Source of the DNA: Clostridia bacterium
GTDB lineage: Bacteria > Bacillota_A > Clostridia > Christensenellales > UBA1242
Assembly (NCBI GenBank): GCA_017454425.1
Contig: JAFTCZ010000015.1
Coordinates: 1-21,919 of the forward strand
Direction: 5' to 3'
DNA length: 21,919 bases
In this document: positions 1 to 6,692 of the stretch, in pieces
Numbering within the stretch: position 1 is the stretch's first letter
How the letters are laid out: each line of letters begins with the position of its first letter
Made by a program: the position numbers and the translations under genes
The notes under the pieces: generated by a model
Database searches by the model: none
What the model saw: the letters and a program-made list of their open reading frames with translations, nothing else
What the model was told of the DNA's origin: nothing

Positions 1-1013
1 ACATTTAAGTTTTTTTCATCAATCACAAACGAGTCATATATACTTGTTGTTTTGCGTCTTGTAGGAATCATTTTTAGCATTAATTTTGCAAAAGGCTTAT
101 TAAACAACAAAATAAGTATGCCCGGGACAAACATCATAATGATGTACAACAACACATAAAATACGCCCGATTGATGACCCAACAATTCATAAAATGGCCC
201 AAGCCAAGGAATAAGGCAAAGCAACATAAAAATAATTGAAGCGATAATCTTGAAAACATTGTACCCAAGAAGCATTGCCTTTGTCTCACGAGAAGACCCG
301 CTGATGCAATAAAACATTGGCATTACGCCACCTGCCGCCACGGCACCAACAAGCATATATACACCACTCATCATACTAAGGGGGCCACCACCATAAACGC
401 CAACAAGTGCTGTTATTATTGTGACGGTTGCATACATACTGTTTGTAACAATGTTGAATATTGCACCAATAATCAGCAAAACAAAAGGATTGGTCATAAC
501 CGAGATTGCATCATAAACCTTTGGGGCGTTTACCAAAACGCCAACACCATCACCAAGCATTGAAATACCTGCAAACAACAAGCCAAAGCCCATTATGCTT
601 ATTGCTGTTTTTCGCATTTTGTAGTTGCGACCAAACATAAACAAAAAAGCACCAACAACACATAGTATAGACAATATTTTCATTAAATCAATTGCCTGAA
701 AGGCTACCAAAATAATTGCCAGTGACGACCCAAGTTGAACACCCAACATCAACGCAATGCCTTGCGACAATGTAACATTGCCAACATTTAAGAAACTGCT
801 AATCATCGAAGTTGTAAGAGTTGTCGATTGCCATGCACCCGTAACCCCCGCCGAAAGCGCATAACTTGCCCACTTGTTGTTGGCCACTTTGCCTATCACT
901 TTCTTAAAACCCGAACCAAGAGATGTTTCCATACCTTCTCGCAAAACCTTAAAGCCATAAAGTGATATACCAAGACCAGCAAGTATTGTGATAATAGTGT
1001 AAAAAATACTCAT
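1..1013 (-). CDS. Na/Pi-cotransporter-family membrane protein (partial, C-terminus beyond window)
   Basis: The frame stays open from an ATG at 1013 to the window edge, giving 337 codons without the natural stop. The protein is strongly hydrophobic. Its N-terminus (LGISLYGFKVLREGMETSLG) has the layout of the Na/Pi cotransporter family (PF02690), and the two halves align as the family's inverted repeat. The second half keeps the family-like stretch SGSSRETKAMLLGYNVFKI. Known members import phosphate with sodium across the cytoplasmic membrane, often with a C-terminal PhoU-like domain, which would lie outside this window. The QSSS substrate motifs are altered: the first reads QSTT and the second TNSM, so phosphate may not be the substrate. 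A weak AAAGGTAGAG ribosome binding site precedes the start. The gene lies downstream of dusB on the same strand but behind a terminator. Family assignment is fairly sure; substrate is unknown. Confidence 0.8.
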   Translation of the reverse strand, partial: MSIFYTIITILAGLGISLYGFKVLREGMETSLGSGFKKVIGKVANNKWASYALSAGVTGAWQSTTLTTSMISSFLNVGNVTLSQGIALMLGVQLGSSLAIILVAFQAIDLMKILSILCVVGAFLFMFGRNYKMRKTAISIMGFGLLFAGISMLGDGVGVLVNAPKVYDAISVMTNPFVLLIIGAIFNIVTNSMYATVTIITALVGVYGGGPLSMMSGVYMLVGAVAAGGVMPMFYCISGSSRETKAMLLGYNVFKIIASIIFMLLCLIPWLGPFYELLGHQSGVFYVLLYIIMMFVPGILILLFNKPFAKLMLKMIPTRRKTTSIYDSFVIDEKNLN

Positions 1014-1052
1014 TATCTCTACCTTTTAATTTATACAAATTAACTATACTAA

Positions 1053-1084
1053 ATAAAACAAAAAGTAGCAAATGTTTTTGCTAC
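1053..1084 (-). terminator. Intrinsic terminator of dusB
   Basis: The inverted repeat GTAGCAAA (1065-1072) / TTTGCTAC (1077-1084) with a 4-nt loop is followed on the minus strand by a T-rich run. The stem includes the dusB stop codon TAG. It separates dusB from the transporter gene downstream. Confidence 0.75.
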
Positions 1085-2022
1085 CTTTTTTGATTTTCAA
1101 AAGCAAGTTTTAACAAGCCAATAATTTCATTTAAGTCTAATGAACGATTGATTTTGTCACGGATTTCTTTGCACCCACGAATATTTTTTATATAATACCC
1201 CAAATGCTTGCGCATATAAGGCAAAACAAGTTGCATTGGTTGGTATTTAAGCAATATGTCAAAGTGCTTTTTTATAATGTCAAGTGGCTTATAATCAAAG
1301 TTCGTATTCGTAAGTTGACTAAATATACAGGGGTTGCCCAAAGCTCCACGCGCTATGGCAACACCACTGCAAGCACTGTCTTTTAATCTTTGTTTTGCAT
1401 CATCTGCCGTCCAAATATCACCATTGCCAAAAACGGGAATATCAAGTTTTGAGGCAATTTCTTCTATAACCTGCCAATCTGCAAGTCCCGTATACATTTG
1501 TTCTCGTGTGCGACCATGCACAACAACAGCACTTGCACCACTATCTTGCATAGCCTTTGCAAAATCGAGGGCACTGCCCTGCATACCATCAATTCCTATA
1601 CGCATTTTTATCGTAACAGGCTTTTTTGTGTGTTTTACTGCGCTTTCAACAATATATGCCGCAAGGTCACGATTTTTTAGCAAACTGCTGCCCATGCCGT
1701 TTGAAGTGATTTTTGGCATAGGACAACCCATGTTTATATCTATTATATCAAACTTTTTAAGAGCTGGATGTTGTACAATATCTTGCATAATATAAGGTTC
1801 GTTGGTAAAAATTTGCACGGCCTTTGGGCTTTCGTTTTCTTCGGTATTTAATAAATCTAATGTGTTATCTACATTGTACAAAAGGCCCCTTGCCGAAATC
1901 ATTTCGGTTGTGGTTAGCCCAGCACCTGCGCTTGCGCAAATACTGCGAAAAGCAACATCACTAAAACCTGCCATAGGGGCAAGCAAATATTGACTTTTTA
2001 GTTTTACATTTTTTATCTTCAT
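1081..2022 (-). CDS. dusB: tRNA-dihydrouridine synthase (DusB type)
   Basis: This 313-residue flavoprotein reduces specific uridines in the tRNA D-loop region to dihydrouridine, using FMN and NADPH in the cytoplasm. The N-terminal LLAPMAGFSDVAFR is the FMN-binding beginning of the TIM barrel. INMGCPMPKI carries the catalytic cysteine (Cys100). VVVHGRTREQMYTG and VFGNGDIW are the later phosphate- and FMN-binding segments, and a C-terminal helical tRNA-binding domain follows. Length is normal for the family. I chose the ATG at 2022 because AAGGTG lies 6 nt upstream. A GTG at 2031 overlaps that ribosome binding site and has none of its own. The gene has its own promoter and terminator, so it appears monocistronic. 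Assignment to the Dus family is very sure; the exact DusB subtype follows from Clostridia usually having this type. Confidence 0.95.
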   Translation of the reverse strand: MKIKNVKLKSQYLLAPMAGFSDVAFRSICASAGAGLTTTEMISARGLLYNVDNTLDLLNTEENESPKAVQIFTNEPYIMQDIVQHPALKKFDIIDINMGCPMPKITSNGMGSSLLKNRDLAAYIVESAVKHTKKPVTIKMRIGIDGMQGSALDFAKAMQDSGASAVVVHGRTREQMYTGLADWQVIEEIASKLDIPVFGNGDIWTADDAKQRLKDSACSGVAIARGALGNPCIFSQLTNTNFDYKPLDIIKKHFDILLKYQPMQLVLPYMRKHLGYYIKNIRGCKEIRDKINRSLDLNEIIGLLKLAFENQKR

Positions 2023-2041
2023 AAATTGCACCTTGACTTAT

Positions 2042-2071
2042 AGTTTAGCAAAAAATAGGTTAAAATGTCAA
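2042..2071 (-). promoter_or_regulatory. Putative sigma-A promoter of dusB
   Basis: On the minus strand TTGACA (2066-2071) and TAAACT (2042-2047) are 18 bp apart, and a TGC before the -10 gives an extended -10. The predicted start lies only about 13 nt before the dusB ATG. Confidence 0.55.
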
Positions 2072-2075
2072 ATAC

Positions 2076-2103
2076 AAAAGAGTATAGTTAACTATACTCT
2101 TTT
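2076..2103 (-). terminator. Terminator of the HU gene
   Basis: A 28-bp perfect palindrome centred at 2089/2090 (core AGAGTATAGTT / AACTATACTCT) with T runs on both sides lies just after the HU stop codon. It can act in either direction; HU is the gene that needs it. Confidence 0.75.
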
Positions 2104-2126
2104 TTGTTATTAATTATACGCCCAAA

Positions 2127-2402
2127 CTATTTGTTTACAGCGTCTTTAAGAGCCTTGCCGGCCTTGAAGACAGGTGAAACTTTTGCAGGAATGTTAATCT
2201 TTGCTTTTGTAGCAGGGTTAATACCTGTGCGAGCAGCCTTCTTAACGGCCTTAAATGTACCAAAGCCTGTGAAAACTACATCATCACCTTTTGATAATGC
2301 TGTTGTAACTTGGCTGATGCTAGCGTTGATTACTCTAGCAACTTCTGCCATGCTTGCGCCAGTTGCTTCTGCAACAGCAGCGATAAATTCTTGTTTGTTC
2401 AT
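2127..2402 (-). CDS. hup: HU family DNA-binding protein
   Basis: This 91-residue nucleoid protein is a canonical HU. The N-terminal helices MNKQEFIAAVAEATG form the dimer body. GFGTFKAVKKAARTGINPATK contains the family signature with the intercalating proline at the tip of the beta arm. HU homodimers bind and bend DNA without strict sequence specificity and compact the chromosome. The ATG at 2402 is preceded by AAGGAG with ideal spacing, typical of a highly expressed gene. It has its own promoter (2432-2460) and terminator. A second, more divergent HU-type gene lies directly upstream on the same strand. Identification is essentially certain. Confidence 0.97.
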   Translation of the reverse strand: MNKQEFIAAVAEATGASMAEVARVINASISQVTTALSKGDDVVFTGFGTFKAVKKAARTGINPATKAKINIPAKVSPVFKAGKALKDAVNK

Positions 2403-2431
2403 ATTATTTCTCCTTTCAAATATGATAACCT

Positions 2432-2460
2432 ATTTTAACATAAAAACGGACTTTTAACAA
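2432..2460 (-). promoter_or_regulatory. Putative promoter of the HU gene
   Basis: On the minus strand TTGTTA (2455-2460) and TAAAAT (2432-2437) are 17 bp apart, with TG one base before the -10 (extended -10). The leader would be about 23 nt and contains the AAGGAG site. Confidence 0.6.
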
Positions 2461-2483
2461 ACGATTTTGCATATTTTCTCAAT

Positions 2484-2514
2484 AAAAATGGGCCGTTTTG
2501 GGCAAAAAACCCAT
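2484..2514 (-). terminator. Probable terminator after the flippase/HU-like operon
   Basis: On the minus strand ATGGG (2510-2514) pairs with CCCAT (2488-2492), followed by TTTTTATT. The large loop contains a second small stem GCC/GGC. The outer stem is only 5 bp, so this is weaker than the other terminators here. Confidence 0.45.
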
Positions 2515-2518
2515 AATT

Positions 2519-2791
2519 TTAGCGAAATTTGTCCTTAAATTGGGCACTCGGGCAAAAAATTGGCACATATTTTGAGGGAAAAATGACCTTTTGTCCTGTT
2601 GACGGGTGTACACCTTGTCTTTCTGCCTTAAATTTAACCAAAAATCTTCCAAATCCGCTTAATGACACCTCTTCACCACGACAAAGAGTTTCTTCTAACA
2701 CATCTTTTAAGGCACAAAGCCACAGGGCGCATTCTTTTTGCGTAACATTTATGCGCCTACTTATTGATTTGACTAATTGGTTTTTATTCAT
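2519..2791 (-). CDS. Divergent HU/IHF-family DNA-binding protein
   Basis: This 90-residue protein has the HU fold pattern: N-terminal helices, GFGRFLVKFKAERQG, and a beta-arm tip HPSTGQKV that keeps the intercalating proline. It differs clearly from the canonical HU next door, carrying two cysteines in helix 2 (ECALWLCALKDVL) plus two further ones and an aromatic, lysine-ended C-terminus. The start is the ATG at 2791, because GGAGGTG lies 5 nt upstream; the GTG at 2797 is part of that site. It begins 23 bp after the flippase gene ends, so the two are probably co-transcribed. The family is sure. Whether it forms heterodimers with HU or serves a special stage such as sporulation is not shown by the sequence. 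Confidence 0.9.
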   Translation of the reverse strand: MNKNQLVKSISRRINVTQKECALWLCALKDVLEETLCRGEEVSLSGFGRFLVKFKAERQGVHPSTGQKVIFPSKYVPIFCPSAQFKDKFR

Positions 2792-2814
2792 AACCACCTC
2801 CGCACCACAAGTAT

Positions 2815-4401
2815 TTACTTAATTGCACGATTATAAACTTTTGATTTTATATTTTTTAACCAATCTGTCACATTAGACAAGCCCCCCACTGCCCATAAAG
2901 TTGAGAGGTAAACACTTAGTCCAATAACCAAAAGCAGAGGCAACTGCCAATAAACAGACAATCCACCAAATGCAACACTTCCCACAAAAACAAATACACC
3001 CATCACAAAACTACTGATAATGCAGCCAATACTTGCTTTTATGCTTATTTTTTGCATCAAGTTTTTGCGCAAAGATATGCTATTTAACAAAAACGCAACA
3101 AGATAAAGTGCTATATTCGAAATTACTACACCATATATGCCTATTTGTGAATTTGTGGTAAGCAAAACCAATATTATCAATTTGAATACACCCGCAATAA
3201 TAATGTTTGAAAGCGCCTTTTTCGATTTTTTTAGACCTTGCAAAGCTGCATTTTGAACCTGCACAAGCGAAATTATCAAAATAAAAGGTGCATTAAGCAT
3301 GAGTAACGAAACAGCCAAAGCAACATCTTGTGCACTGTTTATGGTGTGTTGATATAAAAACGGCACCACAACTCCCGCCAAACAACAAAGCAAAACACTT
3401 AAGGGCAAACTGATATTTATGCTTAAATTATTGGCAAAAGCAATTTTTGAAATAGTTTGTTGTTTTGTATCATTTGCATTTCTTACATTTGGTGCAATTG
3501 TCACAGCAATGGCCAAAGTTAGTGCCACAGGCAAATTGACAAGCGAACCAACAATGCCCGAGCAAATCCCCCACATGTTTGTTGCTGAATGTGGGTCTAC
3601 ACCACCCACCATTAATAGTTTTATCACCAACAAACTATCAATCATTTGCAAAAGTGGCAAAACAAAACTGCACAATACAATTGGCAAACTATTCGCAAAA
3701 AACTCCTTTACAATACTTTTTGTGCTTTCTTGATAATCGTTCTGCAAAAACGACTGATTTTGCACATTTTTATGCCGCAGATAATAGGTTAATATGTACA
3801 AAACAGCAAACAATTCACCCACAACAACGCCCAAAACCGCCCCTAATGTTGCCAACATAATACCCTTTTTTGACAACAACCAAGCAAGCCCAAGCCCAAA
3901 AACAAGTTTTGACAGCTGCTCGATTATTTGACTTGTTGCAGTTGGGGTCATGTTCATGAATCCCTGAAAATAACCCCGATAAGCACTTAGCACCGCAACA
4001 AGCGGAATTGCAAGCGACAAACACAAATACAAATAATTTAGACTTGGATTGCTTTGCAACATGGCAAGTACACCGCTTGCACAAGCAAACAACACACCAA
4101 TTATTAGGCCTGTTGTCAGCAAAATGATAATACTAACCTTTAAGACCTGTTTTGCACTTTGATATCTTCCCCGGCTAACACGATCGGCCACCATTGTGCT
4201 AATTGCCGTAGGTGCACCCGTGCTAGATAGCACAAGCAAAAGCGAAAAAACAGGATATACAAGTTGATACATACCCAGTCCTTGTGTACCAATAATCCAA
4301 GTAAGCGGTATGCGATAAATTGCCCCCAATATCTTAACGGCAATTCCACCAAGCATCAAAACAAAAACGCCTTTTACAAAAAGATGATTATTCATAATCA
4401 T
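2815..4401 (-). CDS. SpoVB/MurJ-like polysaccharide or lipid II flippase (MOP superfamily)
   Basis: This 528-residue, almost entirely hydrophobic protein has repeated membrane segments consistent with the 14-helix MOP superfamily. The N-terminus (VKILGAIYRIPLTWIIG, then GLGMYQLVYPVFSLLLVLS) and GAPTAISTMVADRVSRG match the SpoVB/YtgP (PF01943) branch. In Firmicutes such proteins flip lipid-linked wall precursors; SpoVB acts in spore cortex synthesis and YtgP/Amj cover lipid II in growth. It cannot be told from the sequence which of these roles applies. The divergent HU-type gene follows after 23 bp. No Shine-Dalgarno sequence is visible before either candidate ATG (4401 or 4395), unlike most genes here, so the start is uncertain by two codons. 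Confidence 0.88.
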   Translation of the reverse strand: MIMNNHLFVKGVFVLMLGGIAVKILGAIYRIPLTWIIGTQGLGMYQLVYPVFSLLLVLSSTGAPTAISTMVADRVSRGRYQSAKQVLKVSIIILLTTGLIIGVLFACASGVLAMLQSNPSLNYLYLCLSLAIPLVAVLSAYRGYFQGFMNMTPTATSQIIEQLSKLVFGLGLAWLLSKKGIMLATLGAVLGVVVGELFAVLYILTYYLRHKNVQNQSFLQNDYQESTKSIVKEFFANSLPIVLCSFVLPLLQMIDSLLVIKLLMVGGVDPHSATNMWGICSGIVGSLVNLPVALTLAIAVTIAPNVRNANDTKQQTISKIAFANNLSINISLPLSVLLCCLAGVVVPFLYQHTINSAQDVALAVSLLMLNAPFILIISLVQVQNAALQGLKKSKKALSNIIIAGVFKLIILVLLTTNSQIGIYGVVISNIALYLVAFLLNSISLRKNLMQKISIKASIGCIISSFVMGVFVFVGSVAFGGLSVYWQLPLLLVIGLSVYLSTLWAVGGLSNVTDWLKNIKSKVYNRAIK

Positions 4402-4430
4402 AATATGTGTAAAAAGCTTTCAAATAAACA

Positions 4431-4457
4431 AAAAAGACGGCCGTTTGTGACCATCTT
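4431..4457 (-). terminator. Intrinsic terminator of greA
   Basis: On the minus strand AAGATGGTC and GGCCGTCTT (4434-4442 with 4449-4457) form a 9-bp stem with G-U pairs and a 6-nt loop, followed by a T run. It lies 5 bp after the greA stop codon. Confidence 0.8.
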
Positions 4458-4461
4458 GTTA

Positions 4462-4938
4462 TTAAGCATTAATTTTTAGAACTTTAAGCTGAATGACTCC
4501 GGCATTTATTGACTCGTATTCAATAACATCGCCAACTTTTGCACCAAGCAGGGCTTTTCCTGCAGGACTTTCGTTTGACAAAAGCCCATTTGCAGGGTCG
4601 CTTTCTGTAGAACCAACAAGTTTGTAGACCAATTCTTCATCAAATGTCAAATCTTTAAGAGTTACAGTGCAGCCAAGACTTACTTTGCTTGCGTCAACCT
4701 TTTTGGCATCAATAACTTTTGCATTGCGAATTTTTTCTTCCAACTCGTTAATTTCAGATTCGCACATGCTTTGCTCTTCTTTGGCAGCAACATATTCACT
4801 GTTTTCACTAAGGTCACCAAAAGCACGAGCCGCAGCAATTGCTTTTGTGCACTCTGGGCGTTTAACATTTTTGAGATACTCGAGTCTTTCTTGCAACTGT
4901 TTGAGTCCTTCTTTTGTCAAAACTACATGATTTTCCAT
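4462..4938 (-). CDS. greA: Transcription elongation factor GreA
   Basis: This 158-residue protein, exactly the usual GreA length, rescues backtracked RNA polymerase by stimulating cleavage of the 3' RNA end through the secondary channel. The N-terminal coiled coil carries FGDLSENSEY, with the acidic tip residues Asp42 and Glu45 that help bind the catalytic magnesium. The C-terminal FKBP-like domain contains SPAGKALLGAKVGDVIEY. I chose the ATG at 4938 because GGAG lies 9 nt upstream; the ATG at 4947 directly abuts that site and would leave no spacing. It has a near-consensus promoter (5013-5041). A terminator-like hairpin lies between promoter and start codon, which suggests attenuation. The assignment is certain. 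Confidence 0.97.
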   Translation of the reverse strand: MENHVVLTKEGLKQLQERLEYLKNVKRPECTKAIAAARAFGDLSENSEYVAAKEEQSMCESEINELEEKIRNAKVIDAKKVDASKVSLGCTVTLKDLTFDEELVYKLVGSTESDPANGLLSNESPAGKALLGAKVGDVIEYESINAGVIQLKVLKINA

Positions 4939-4965
4939 TTTAGTCATCTCCTACAGATAAAATCT

Positions 4966-5003
4966 AAAAAATTCAACACCACAAAACGGGTGCCGAATTT
5001 TTT
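4966..5003 (-). promoter_or_regulatory. Terminator-like hairpin in the greA leader
   Basis: On the minus strand the arms are AAAAAATTC (5003-4995) and GAATTTTTT (4974-4966). An internal AA/CC loop separates them from a second stem CACC/GGTG (4989-4992 with 4977-4980). The U run is in the 3' arm and continues into AGATTTT. The predicted greA transcript starts near 5006, so the hairpin would form from about nucleotide +4 and end 28 nt before the start codon. It may be an attenuator giving a short RNA of about 40-50 nt, or the terminator of the upstream DUF362 gene, which has no other. Confidence 0.6.
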
Positions 5004-5012
5004 TATGAGTGG

Positions 5013-5041
5013 ATTATATATTATTTATGCACAATAGTCAA
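5013..5041 (-). promoter_or_regulatory. Sigma-A promoter of greA
   Basis: On the minus strand TTGACT (5036-5041) and a perfect TATAAT (5013-5018) are 17 bp apart. The spacer contains the sequence TTATGCACA (plus strand 5025-5033), which fits the relaxed DnaA-box consensus TTATNCACA and belongs to the recurrent TATGCAC motif of this window. Confidence 0.8.
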
Positions 5042-5089
5042 GTATTTGTGCAAATTTTTATAAAAATTATGGTACTTTTTTATTAAATT

Positions 5090-6265
5090 TTATTTTTTCT
5101 TCGTCTTCTTCAAAAATCTGTAAAGAACGCCTGTTTTAACTTTAACTATGCCAAATGGGCATAACTCTTGACAGCAAAAACAACGAATGCATTTTGTATA
5201 ATCAAACTTGGCATATTTTTTGCCGTTTTTGCGTGTTTCCATACAAATTGCCCCAACAGGACAATGCCTTGCACAAGTGGCACAGCCAAGACATTTGTTT
5301 TTGTGCACCGAAGGGCGTTGGGTTGTCAAATTGTGCAATATTGGTTGAAACCATTTTGGCACAGTTGTCGAAAAAGGCGTGTACATATTGGGTATTCGTT
5401 TGTCAAAATCTTTTAATACAAACCCATCAAGTTTATCGCCTACAATTTCAAAATCGTTTGCGTTTTGCAAATATCCGCGTTTTATTCCTACAGAGATTGT
5501 TGGCATTGTGTTGGGGTCGACATTCATAATTTGGGCCCCAACAACATCTATTGCCACAGGATTTGTGCTTGCCATAATTGCACCAATCTTTCTAGGGTTG
5601 CCGTTTGTTGGCCCCTCGCCTTCCATGCCTATGACTGCATCACTTATTGTTAGTGCCAATTTATTGCCAAAATATCCCCAAATGTCATAAAGCATGTTAG
5701 AAAAATTTTCTAGTGTTTGGTATTTGCCATGCATTTGAACTTTTTGCAAACCCGGAATTGCGCCAAACATATTCTTAACGCCATTTGTGATGCCCGTAAA
5801 ACTATGAGACTTGAGTTTGCAAACATTAATAATAACATCTGCTTTTTGCAAAATTTCCATTATCTCAAATTCTTTTGCAACTTTTGCATCATCAAATTTT
5901 GCGGTATAAGAATTATAGTTGTTACATATTTCAAAACCATATTGCAGGCTGGCATCTACCATGCCTGTTGCTTTGTAAATTGCACCCATGTACTTATCAT
6001 TAAACGGACCACCCGCGCTGTCTGCTATTACAACTTTTGCCCCAGCCTCTTGACACAAACGACTAATTGCAGCCACAACAAGCGGATGTGTTGTTGCCGC
6101 GCGTTCGGGTGCAAATTTGATAACCAAATTGACCTTTAATACAACTAGTTGATCTTTTTTCACAAAGCTTTGTATTCCTCCCAAAGCATCAACTGATTTT
6201 TTAACCGCATCAAAAACCTTGTCAAATTGATATTCGTCACAGCCAAACAAAGCAACTTTGTTCAT
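5090..6265 (-). CDS. DUF362 protein with C-terminal 2x[4Fe-4S] ferredoxin domain
   Basis: This 391-residue protein starts with a DUF362 domain (roughly residues 25-260; segments VVLKVNLVIKFAPERAATTHP, KLKSHSFTGITNGVKNMFGA and NPRKIGAIMASTNPVAIDVV). It ends with two 4Fe-4S binding motifs, CLGCATCARHCP (first Cys near 325) and CIRCFCCQELCP (first Cys near 359), then a lysine-rich tail. DUF362 proteins are widespread in anaerobic Clostridia. Their reaction is not established, but the clusters point to electron transfer in the cytoplasm. The ATG at 6265 is preceded by GGGGT at a suitable distance; an upstream in-frame start at 6304 lacks a site and would lie upstream of the predicted transcription start. 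It is transcribed from a near-perfect promoter (6292-6320) divergent from the 91-residue gene. No separate terminator is seen before greA. Confidence 0.9.
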   Translation of the reverse strand: MNKVALFGCDEYQFDKVFDAVKKSVDALGGIQSFVKKDQLVVLKVNLVIKFAPERAATTHPLVVAAISRLCQEAGAKVVIADSAGGPFNDKYMGAIYKATGMVDASLQYGFEICNNYNSYTAKFDDAKVAKEFEIMEILQKADVIINVCKLKSHSFTGITNGVKNMFGAIPGLQKVQMHGKYQTLENFSNMLYDIWGYFGNKLALTISDAVIGMEGEGPTNGNPRKIGAIMASTNPVAIDVVGAQIMNVDPNTMPTISVGIKRGYLQNANDFEIVGDKLDGFVLKDFDKRIPNMYTPFSTTVPKWFQPILHNLTTQRPSVHKNKCLGCATCARHCPVGAICMETRKNGKKYAKFDYTKCIRCFCCQELCPFGIVKVKTGVLYRFLKKTKKK

Positions 6266-6291
6266 AGTATACCCCACTAGTATTTTGTAAG

Positions 6292-6320
6292 ATTGTACAA
6301 ACAAAAATTATTTTTGTCAA
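6292..6320 (-). promoter_or_regulatory. Sigma-A promoter of the DUF362 gene
   Basis: On the minus strand TTGACA (6315-6320) and TACAAT (6292-6297) are exactly 17 bp apart. The leader would be about 20 nt. Confidence 0.8.
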
Positions 6321-6334
6321 TTGTTTGATTGTCG

Positions 6335-6363
6335 TTGACAAAAAGGTTTTGGGTTGATATATT
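6335..6363 (+). promoter_or_regulatory. Sigma-A promoter of the 91-residue gene
   Basis: TTGACA (6335-6340) and TATATT (6358-6363) are 17 bp apart on the plus strand. Its -35 box is 14 bp from the -35 box of the opposing DUF362 promoter, so the pair is back to back. Confidence 0.75.
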
Positions 6364-6387
6364 GAAAACAATTGTGTGAGGTAGATT

Positions 6388-6663
6388 ATGAAGATTTGGT
6401 TAAAATTTATGAGCAGTGAAAAAATGCTTAAGAATATAATATATGACACAAAAGAAAACTTTGTGCCCGACCACTTTGCCGATTATTTGCATGATGCTTG
6501 CTTTGCACTAGACGAGCCAACGCCAATTGTTGTTTCAAAACATATAAAGCATTTTTTGCACTTAAATACCACAACTTTTTTCCCTCAAGATTTTATTGAA
6601 CCCGTATCGTTTTTGAGGCTTGAAGTTGATGCCGTGCCCGAAGAAAAGAAAAAGAATAAATAA
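6388..6663 (+). CDS. Hypothetical small protein (91 aa)
   Basis: I do not recognise this protein. It is soluble-looking: a short N-terminus MKIWLKFMSSEKMLKNIIYD resembling a beta-strand start, a middle rich in aspartate, histidine and phenylalanine (DHFADYLHDACFALDEPTPI), and a charged, lysine-rich end (PEEKKKNK). It has one cysteine and no signal peptide or membrane segment. It is real by context: a good promoter (6335-6363), a GAGGT ribosome binding site at proper spacing before the ATG, and an intrinsic terminator straight after the stop. It is transcribed divergently from the DUF362 iron-sulfur protein, so the two may share regulation, but nothing in the sequence shows a function. Confidence 0.75.
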   Translation: MKIWLKFMSSEKMLKNIIYDTKENFVPDHFADYLHDACFALDEPTPIVVSKHIKHFLHLNTTTFFPQDFIEPVSFLRLEVDAVPEEKKKNK

Positions 6664-6664
6664 A

Positions 6665-6692
6665 AACACGCATAAATTTTGCGTGTTCTTTT
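6665..6692. terminator. Bidirectional terminator between convergent genes
   Basis: AACACGCA (6665-6672) and TGCGTGTT (6680-6687) form an 8-bp stem with a 7-nt loop. A T run follows on the plus strand and the A run before it gives a T run on the minus strand. It can serve both the 91-residue gene and the acidic zinc-ribbon gene. Confidence 0.8.

Noticed and set aside
1040..1050. TTAACTATACT shared between 1040-1050 and the HU terminator
   Set aside because: An 11-mer of low complexity in AT-rich DNA; only two copies and no wider similarity.
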